Positions 57,061 through 64,000 of a stretch of DNA of 64,000 nt are shown piece by piece (within the stretch, counting starts at the first letter, position 1; each line of letters begins with the position of its first letter). The DNA lies in the NCBI GenBank assembly GCA_036346225.1, contig JARFIW010001215.1, positions 9,190,501-9,254,500 on the forward strand. Direction: 5' to 3'. The notes below the pieces were generated by a model. It was given only the letters and a program-made list of their open reading frames with translations. It made no database searches and was not told the DNA's origin. The DNA is from Platerodrilus igneus. Its lineage: Eukaryota > Arthropoda > Insecta > Coleoptera > Lycidae. The position numbers and the translations under genes are program-made.

Positions 57061-57374
57061 TAAGTATAATTTTACGAACATCGTGCTAAGTTTTAGACCC
57101 GACTCAATAATCTGGCTTTTTATTTTTTAACTTCTTAAATACTAAATTTATAAGTATTAAAATTGTGAAATGCCTCAAGAATATTTTATGTAAAAGAATT
57201 CACTTTTTTAAAAACTGAAGGGTTGTTTAAGCCCCACTGCCCTTCAGCCAGGTGTACGTTTTTGTATTTAGGTATCACAAAAGAAGTATTGAACAAGGTT
57301 TTATGGTGCCTCAAAAACCTACCCAAAAATGTCTGCCAGCTCACCTACTATTATTGTTTGTGTGTTTAGTGCTT

Positions 57375-57940
57375 TTAACCTAACTTGATTGCTAAGAACG
57401 CCCTATTTGGAAAGACATAAATAGTAATGATATATGTATACTATTAATTTAGATTTGTCTAGTTTTAGAAATGGTTGGATATCGCAAGTATGAGGCATCA
57501 GGATGTAGAGATAGGATGTCTCCAAGACACACATTTCCAAATCCAGATACAATACCTCGACTGTTTCAAAAATGTGTGAAATTGTGTCAAAATGCAAATT
57601 TATTGAATTTAACACCAAGTAATATTTTTTAAAACAAACGGGTGAGTCATCTACGCTATACTGCACAAGATGTCATCTCTATTTCATTATTAAAGAAAGG
57701 TGCATATCCAAATCCTTTGCTCCCAAATCACAATTGTAACTACCATTTACACAAAAGATACATTTTTATGGCTAAATATTTTACAGTATCTGAAAATCAA
57801 GGGCTTGCACTAACTTTGAATAATCAGGCAACAACAGAAAAATAGTGAATAGAGCAGCAATCTTTAACGAAGGATTCTGCAAACATGAATCTTAATTCCT
57901 TCTTAATTATAAAAGTTACAGTCATAATAATAAGTGTCCT
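57375..57940 (+). repeat. Third copy of the THAP-bearing repeat
   Basis: Collinear with 11840-13230 in part: TAACTTGATTGCTAAGAACG, the THAP region, and a tail reading GTGAATAGAGCAGCAATC. It is more diverged from the other two copies than they are from each other. Much of the upstream non-coding part of the block is missing. Confidence 0.6.
57474..57745 (+). pseudogene. THAP-domain remnant, copy 3
   Basis: MVGYRKYEASGCRDRMSPRH-type start, then TFPNPDTIPRLFQKCVKLCQ, LLNLTPSNIF, a stop, and after it VSHLRYTAQDVIS with LLKKGAYPNPLLPNHN. The final Pro-containing block is kept better than in the other copies, which supports the THAP assignment. Zinc ligands in the late pair are lost. Inactive. Confidence 0.6.
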
Positions 57941-59073
57941 TTGTAGTTTTAGTTTTTCTATAAATTATAAGTTTGTATGGCATTTCCTTATATCTAAAAT
58001 CATACATAGCTGCATTTTGCATCTCAAGAATCTATTGTAAGAATTCTTGAATTTTTACTTGGAAATCTTTCTTAATTTGTGCACAAAGGAATGGGCAACT
58101 AGCATAATTTTTTAAGATTGATTGGACAGTTTGCTATAGCAGTTACCCATGTTCTTTTGCTGGTCAAGTAATCATTTTGTAGGTTTTCGTTTTAAACAAA
58201 TCTATGTAATTGTGACTGTGTATCCTGAAATTCATATTACATAACACATCGCTGCTTGATGATATTGGTTTCGTTTTCAACTTACTTATAAGGTAAAGTG
58301 GATTTTTTTCTTTTATTCGTCAGATGTAACTTATTATCTGCAATGCAATTTTAGTGCATTTTGAATAATAATCAAATCAGATTTTATAGGGGCATACAGT
58401 CAAGTAACTGAAAGATCTAAAAATTATACATTTCCAAATAGCATATTCTGGCTTTGCAATGCCGTTAGTATTAAGCAGCGTTTAAATTATTTTATATTCC
58501 TACCAATGTGTAATATGTCAACAGCAGAAAATATTTTGTTCTGGTGAGAGTATAGAATAATATATGTAGTATGCGTTTTCCACGAACTCAATGTAGTAAC
58601 ATAATTAAAAGTTTTAACAACATGTAATACTAAACAAGTATTACAAAATGAATTTTGACTCACTCAATAAGGAAAGAATCCTGTTTTTGTGTTCAAATAT
58701 TAAGTTTTGTCTTCCTTGAAACCAAGGATAAGGATTTGATATTGTTATTAGAAACAAATTTGCTATGCAATATACTTGCAAAACCTATTTTTGTAAGTGC
58801 TTTAAAAAGTTTTACAAGAGCACATTACTCCTGTGTGATTGTGTAGTTGTTTCTATGTTCTTTTCTTTGGGAATAAAACCACTTAGTTTTTAAACATAGA
58901 CCAAAACATCAATCAACACATGTTTAATAATTCTAAGTGGCCTTATTTCCAAAGAAAGGAAACTGTAATTTGTACTTAATATTCACAAGCTTTGGTGCTG
59001 TCATAATTTCAAATTAAAAAATTTTCCTCCATAGCATTTTGCCATCTACTGTGACTTTTTTAGTATTGCTGAT
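57746..59073. other. Unassigned non-coding DNA
   Basis: No coding region was recognised. It contains an inverted repeat at 58860-58958. Confidence 0.5.
58860..58958. repeat. Inverted repeat, ~26 bp arms
   Basis: CTTTTCTTTGGGAATAAAAC-CACTTAG (58860-58886) and its imperfect reverse complement (58933-58958) flank ~46 bases. The arms resemble a segment of the 39384-39988 insertion (TTTTCTTTGGGAATTAAACC). Confidence 0.65.
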
Positions 59074-59549
59074 TTAACCCTTTCTGGGATACTGGTTGAT
59101 TTTAAACCAGTGCGAAAAAATATGTTTCTAAAAGCAATGCTGGTTTAATTATGCACCGATTAACTTACTACGGCTACAATAAACACACAGTGATTGAATC
59201 TCCAACCGGAACATCCTAATTGCAAAGTTAGCTGATAAGTGGTTAATATATCAACTAGTGTTGTTTCGGGTGCATATCAGTTTATAATTTTAATTAGTTA
59301 TTTTACAAATAATTGGAATATATTGTGCAGGTAAGTTGTCCAATGTTAGTAGAATGCTATAACATAATAGTCATACCCCTACATTATGTCGCCAATATAA
59401 TAAATGTATTAGTTTCAAAACAACCTTAAAAATGCAAATTAAAGTAAGTTGAATGGAATTTAAATGTGCATTTTATAACCTCTGCTATTTATATGTGGCT
59501 ATATACCAACTAATTTCGATAAAGTGCTAATTACTTTATTTACAGAGGT

Positions 59550-61403
59550 ATGAGTCAACTATTGGCCCGCTTAGAATCAAATGAACTCTTCGATTTTATT
59601 GATGCAATTACAGAAAAGCAAGCGGTGCCGACGATATACATGAATTGGTTCCAGTAATTACAACTAGGCCTAAAAGGAAATTTGATAGCTTATCTTACTG
59701 TATGGACGTTACTGAAAGGGAAGGCTACAGTAGCGACGAGTCAGAAGGGATCATACTTTTATTCTTGATAAAAAGTTTGCTGGTGCCACAAAATGCAGTT
59801 GTTTATCAACTAACGGCGGTGGATACCTCAACCTAATTCTTTACCTATAAATATTTCTGTAAACGAAGTTGCCGAGCCTATTTGATCGAAAAAAGGAAGA
59901 AATGTAAACATATTTGACTCCTACATTTTTAGTGAACCGTTTGACCCAAAAATACCTATCAACATCAATTCTCCATGTGATATATTTTGTAGTTTGTTTG
60001 ACGAAAAACTTTGTGATATTATTGTTACTGAATCTAATAGGTTCGCAGAGCAGCGAAATACAAAATTGGATTTATCTGTTGACGAGCTAATGGGTTTTTT
60101 TTGGATTGCTAATTATCATGGGTTAAATCCCAAACCTAGCCTACGATTATATTGGTCTTCAGACATGAATTTGTATTTTCAGCAGGTAGCTGATGTAATA
60201 CCTCTAAGAAGGTTTGTAAAAATATTGCGATTTTTACATCTAAATGACAATGAAACCATGCCTAAACGCAATAGCCCTAATTTTGATAAGCTCTGTAAAG
60301 TAAGACCAATGGTGTCCATTCTTGAAAAGAAGTTTCTAATTGCTTTTAATCCTAGCAGATATTTAGCCGTGGATGAGAGTATGGTGGCTTTCAAAGGTCG
60401 AACTACTTTGAAGCAGTACATGCCTCAAAAACCAATAAAGCAGGGTTTTAAAACATGGGCCTATGGCGTATGCTAAAACAGGATATTTAATCAATTTCTC
60501 ATTTTATGAAGGAAAAAGGGTTAGTAAAAAGAAAGGTACTTGGAAGAAAAGACAATTTTAGAATTAACTAGTCCAATGCAAGGTAAGGGATATAGCATAT
60601 ATTTTGACAACTTTTTTTCGAGTTATTTCCTATTGATTTCCCTTCTTACTTGCAATTTATTTGTATGTGGAACAGTTAGATTAAATCGAAAATACTTTCC
60701 AAAGACTGAACTTCATTCAGATAAAGAGCTGCAATCGGGCAAATACGATTCTGTTACTGATGGCGAATAAGTAACAGTTAGCAAATGGATGGATCTGGGA
60801 AAAAAGTGTTCTTGTGGCAAGTACTATACATAAAATAACAGAATCATCAACAGTGAAACGGACCAATAAAGAAGAAAATAAAGTAACAGTAGAATGTCCA
60901 AAATCCATAGAAGACTACAATAATCATATTTGTGGAATGGATTTGTTTGATCAACTACATTTCGGCTATAATCTGACTTGGAAGTCCTGACTATGGTGGA
61001 TCAAGTTATTCTATTACTTTCTTGATGCTAGTATTGTAAATGCGCACATTTGATACAAGGTTACGTTAGCACTTCATTACTCGAATAGCAAACCACAAAG
61101 TCATCTAAATTTTAGAAGTATCTTGGAAAGTCAGCTAATTGAAAACTATAATGGAAGAAAATCTAGAGGAAGTGGATTGGTTATAGGGAAAAATAAAACT
61201 AAAGGGTTTGAAGGATGTTGTGCGAGTGTAGAAAACTCTATTAGACTTTCTAATGTAGGCAATCATATGACATCACGCACTACTTCACGACGATGTGCAA
61301 GGTGTAACACAGAGAGAAAATCGAACCATTCAAGCATATAGAATGCACAAACTGCAGAGTGACATTTTGCATGCCTTGCTTTGGCTCTTTTCATAATAAA
61401 TAA
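59550..61403 (+). pseudogene. piggyBac transposase (PGBD-like)
   Basis: The probable start MSQLLARLESNELFDF lies at 59550, directly after a TTTACAG splice-acceptor-like sequence. Frame breaks near 59650-59900 disturb the N-terminus. The core reads LCDIIVTESNRFAEQ, LSVDELMGFFWIANYHGLNP, then first Asp in YLAVDESMVAFKGR, second Asp in YSIYFDNFFSSYF and third Asp near GMDLFDQL (~60935-60960). The C-terminus has a Cys-rich domain (RRCARCNTERK, CTNCRVTFCMPCFGSFH) ending at 61403. Stops after WAYGVC and at several later points make it inactive. Confidence 0.85.
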
Positions 61404-61600
61404 AATAAGCTGAATGATAAAATGAGTATTTTTTATTTACATGTATGTTTTATCAATAACATTTTTGCATGAGTTCAGGAAAATGTAATAACATCATGCC
61501 TTGCACATCTGTCAACTAATTTATGTCTAATTCTAAATCCAAATACCGGCACATGTGCACACACAACTTGGGATCACACCCTCAAATGCCCAGTATTTGA

Positions 61601-61677
61601 TGTGGTTTATATTTCAACCAGTGTCAACGGCAAATTTAAGTATACCTCAATGGACACTGGTCAAAATATAAACCACA
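61601..61677. repeat. piggyBac subterminal palindrome
   Basis: TGTGGTTTATATTTCAACC... (61601-61625) and its reverse complement (61653-61677) match over 25 bases with two mismatches. The CCAGTG core also occurs near the left end (59108-59116), which suggests a transposase-binding repeat. Confidence 0.6.
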
Positions 61678-61805
61678 CAAAAAATAACAAATGGCAAATA
61701 AAAAAAATTAACTAATCGATGCTACTTTTATACTTAATCCTACCCATAGTGTTACCGTTGGTATTATTTTAAAATTTTAAAAATATCAGATTGCCCTATA
61801 AAGGG

Positions 61806-62264
61806 TAAACAACCACGAATGCTTCCACAGCTAGAAAGCGCTGAACGCCTTAACAATTAGTAACACTTTCTATCTATGTGGTGGTGTGAGGTTTTTAAAC
61901 CCCGCGAATTATAGGAACTGTAACAACTCCAAACACTGAGCTGTGACAAATCAACGTGATTTTTAGAGCAGCTCCTTAAAGGACCTGAAACATACATCTT
62001 TTTTGAAACGCTTTTTTACCGTTGCTAATCACATCACGTTATTTTGAAATGAGCATTGTTGTAGGGGTGCACTCAATGTAGTATCTTCGGGTGGAGCATT
62101 GGGGACTTGGCCGCAAGCATAATGGCCCTTAATTAAATTATAATGTACGGGTTTACTGAGGGCTATGCATATAATGTATAATGAGATTCCCGGTAGAAGC
62201 TGCAGTAAATGTTGGAATCACATGCACAGTATTTGTCGCAAGTTGCATTTATAACATTTAACAA
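61806..62264. other. Unassigned spacer, possibly Penelope 5' region
   Basis: No coding region was identified. The stretch 61880-62010 precedes the Penelope-like frame and may be part of its 5' region. I could not verify a hammerhead ribozyme motif, which many Penelope-like elements carry. Confidence 0.35.
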
Positions 62265-63355
62265 TCATTGATTAATATACTACCTATAGAAGTTTTTAAT
62301 AATTTTTCAGACAGAGTTAGTAAAACTTTTCAACGAAGGTTTACCTTTGTGAAAAATAATAATATAAACAAATTTGACAAGTTAAAAACAGAAACCCACC
62401 AGACCAAACTATTCAGTCACAATGAAAATTGGTTAGTCAATTTAACAAATAAGACTATTTCTAAAGATGTTGAGACTCTATTATCATTAGGGTCAAAATT
62501 TGCTATAAGTTGTAATTTTAGTAACCTAAACATAAATAAATTGTTAGTTGATGTGGAATCAGTAATCGATGTATTATCACAGAATAATAAAAATGATATT
62601 CAGAGAGCAAGGGTAACTAATGTAATAACGAATTTCTTAAGAAATCACGGGAAACCACAAGGAATGATGGATATTTCTGTTAAAAATTACACTCAATTTT
62701 TAAAAAACAATCCTGACATTTTAGTAACAATGGCGGATAAAGGTTGAACGACAGTGATCATGTATAAAACACAATACATTAATAAAAGCACTGAATTAAT
62801 AAATGACAAAAAATCTATAAACCACCAAAACGTCATCCTACCTTCACTATCCAAAAAAACAATAATGATTTGGTCAAAAGACTTCATAATAATAATTGTT
62901 TTGAAACTGAAACAAAAAGGAACTAACTATAAATAATTCAGTAGCACCAAAATTTTATGGCTTACTTAAGCTACACAAAAACAACGTACTTTTAAGACCA
63001 ATTGTGGCATCTATCAATACTCCCACACATAAATTGTCGAGTTATATAGCAGGATTCGTGCCAAATCCTTCCATAATACTAATAATTATAACGTTATTAA
63101 CTCCCTGAGCTTTGCTAAAGATTTTCAAGGTACAGTCATTCCAGTGGGATTTGTACTTATTTCATTGGATGTTGTGTCCTTGTTTACCAGTATCCCGATT
63201 GATTTGGTAAGACACATTGTAATACAGAAGTGGGAGAAGATTGAGATTAATTGTAATTTTACTCTAGATTTGTTCTTAGAAACTTTAAATTTTATTTTTT
63301 ACAATACTTACTTCTCCTTCAATAGTAAATTTTACCTCCAAGTTTTTGGAGATTT
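62265..63355 (+). pseudogene. Penelope-like element reverse transcriptase, 3'-truncated
   Basis: Reads MINILPIEVFNNFSDRVSKT, FTFVKNNNINKFDKL, then VTNVITNFLRN and ILVTMADKG, where the normal continuation is replaced by a stop (GGT TGA). Later pieces are PKFYGLLKLHK-like (APKFYGLLKLHKNN at ~62947-62985), a LRPIVASINTPTHKLS block (~62995-63040) and ISLDVVSLFTSIPIDLVRHI (63165-63215, first catalytic Asp), ending FSFNSKFYLQVFGDF. This is the diagnostic Penelope palm order. The YADD block and GIY-YIG endonuclease are absent: at ~63350 the sequence passes into the USP-like fragment. Confidence 0.85.
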
Positions 63356-64000
63356 TTAAAGAAAATGTTGCAAAATTGTTGCTGTCTAGTTTAACAAGTC
63401 TATTGTAATGCAATACACATAAACATTCATACATACATACATAAACATACAGAAGTACGTGCTAAAAGAAATCCTAGTAAAGGAGTTATTGCTTCTCTTC
63501 AACTGATCGTACAACTAGTCAGATGTCCCCAACTTCTATCTGTTATATCTGAAAAGAAACCAAAATCAGATATTACACCTTTGGATACAATAAGTGATGG
63601 TACTATATATAGAAAGTTACGACGTAAACAAGCAAATTTACTGGAAACAAATGCCATATTCTATGAGAGTAAATGTATAGTTAGTTTTGCATTGAACGCT
63701 AATTATAGTGATTTCGATGATGACTGTAGAGGACCTTATGTTGATACAATAAATCTGTTAGCTAAGGCAAACTTTGAAGGGGAACCAGATACTGATAAAG
63801 CAAAGCCTATGCAGGAATCTTCAAGTTGGAGAATATCAGGAATTGTAGATATTGTAACAGTGGTACATCTAAATCGCATTCTTAGCACTTCTACAAATGC
63901 ATCTAGTAATTTTCAGAGTGCTAATAATTCATTAGAATTGAACCATTTTATGAGATAGTGCTTCAAGTCCTGTTAAAAATTTAGGCCTGAACGCATTAAA
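63356..64000 (+). pseudogene. USP-like protease N-terminal fragment, copy 4 (window edge)
   Basis: Matches 9030-9670 of copy 1: KKPKSDITPLDT, IYRKLRRKQANLLETNAIFY, YSDFDDDCRGPYVDTI, KANFEGEPDTDKAKPMQESS and SSWRISGIVDIVTVVHLNRI. The frame 63581-63958 is open for 125 codons, longer than in the other copies, and lacks the stop at the FYKSKC position. At the right edge the reading SSPVKNLGLNAL reaches the start of the Cys box, so the catalytic region would lie beyond the window. Joined on its left to Penelope reverse transcriptase. Confidence 0.7.

Larger units (their letters stand above)
59078..61805 (+). mobile_element. piggyBac-family transposon, decayed
   Basis: The left end CCCTTTCTGGG follows TTAA (59074-59077), the obligatory piggyBac target. 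The right end CCCTATAAAGGG closes at 61805 and is followed by TAA, a TTAA with one base lost. The ~2.7 kb interior holds a broken DDE_1_7-type transposase. A subterminal palindrome (61601-61677) lies near the right end. Confidence 0.8.

Noticed and set aside
61900..62010. Hammerhead ribozyme upstream of the Penelope element
   Set aside because: A GAAAC is present near 61995 but the CTGATGA core box could not be found at the right distance.
1..64000. CRISPR arrays, bacterial operons, rRNA or complete tRNA genes
   Set aside because: No regularly spaced direct repeats of CRISPR type, no Shine-Dalgarno-led gene series and no full cloverleaf were seen; the window is eukaryotic.

Overview
This is eukaryotic nuclear DNA, AT-rich and without operons or ribosome-binding sites. 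It is almost certainly arthropod and probably insect. The transposon spectrum points that way: PIF/Harbinger, piggyBac, BED-type hAT, Penelope-like, two kinds of LINE and Ty3/Gypsy elements primed by tRNA-Lys and probably tRNA-Leu. Coleoptera would fit but the sequence alone does not prove it. I found no intact host gene, no rRNA or tRNA gene and no CRISPR array. Almost every coding trace is a broken transposon gene or a captured gene fragment.

Layout. 1-4165: AT-rich non-coding DNA with a tRNA-like SINE head, an (AT)n tract, an old dispersed repeat and a hairpin. 4166-6957: a complete-length PIF/Harbinger element with ~50 bp terminal inverted repeats and a TTA target duplication. Its MADF/Myb-like gene and its transposase gene lie on opposite strands, each with its second exon inside the other's intron. 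6958-14590: a composite block holding a BED/hAT fragment, a decayed USP2/USP21-like deubiquitinase, a ~407 bp GGTGACCAG-ended MITE, a decayed THAP domain, an antisense CxxC module and the start of a LINE. 14591-26352: a minus-strand Gypsy element (A), truncated in integrase, with a second LTR element (B, 16901-24410) inserted in its protease. B's interior has been replaced by part of a third, plus-strand Gypsy (C). 26353-33274: poorly explained DNA with two (AT)n tracts.

33275-51447 is the most striking part. A ~7.3 kb inverted duplication (arms ~33496-40827 and ~40891-47945) is centred on a 63 bp (AT)n tract. Both arms are copies of the 4.47-11.3 kb block, and the right arm continues as a direct copy of the same block to 51447, so the Harbinger/hAT/USP block occurs three times. 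51130-57060 holds an RTE-like LINE, then a second copy of it split by a minus-strand LINE with an (ATT)n tail. 57375-57940 is a third THAP copy. 59078-61805 is a decayed piggyBac. 62265-63355 is a Penelope-like reverse transcriptase fused at its 3' side to a fourth USP-like fragment that runs off the window end.

No gene set here forms a working pathway. The shared theme is repeated capture, nesting and segmental amplification. The points most worth following are the amplified USP-like gene fragment, the interlocked-intron organisation of the Harbinger element, the (AT)n-centred palindrome with one arm eroded by small deletions, and the hybrid LTR element with a duplicated primer-binding site.
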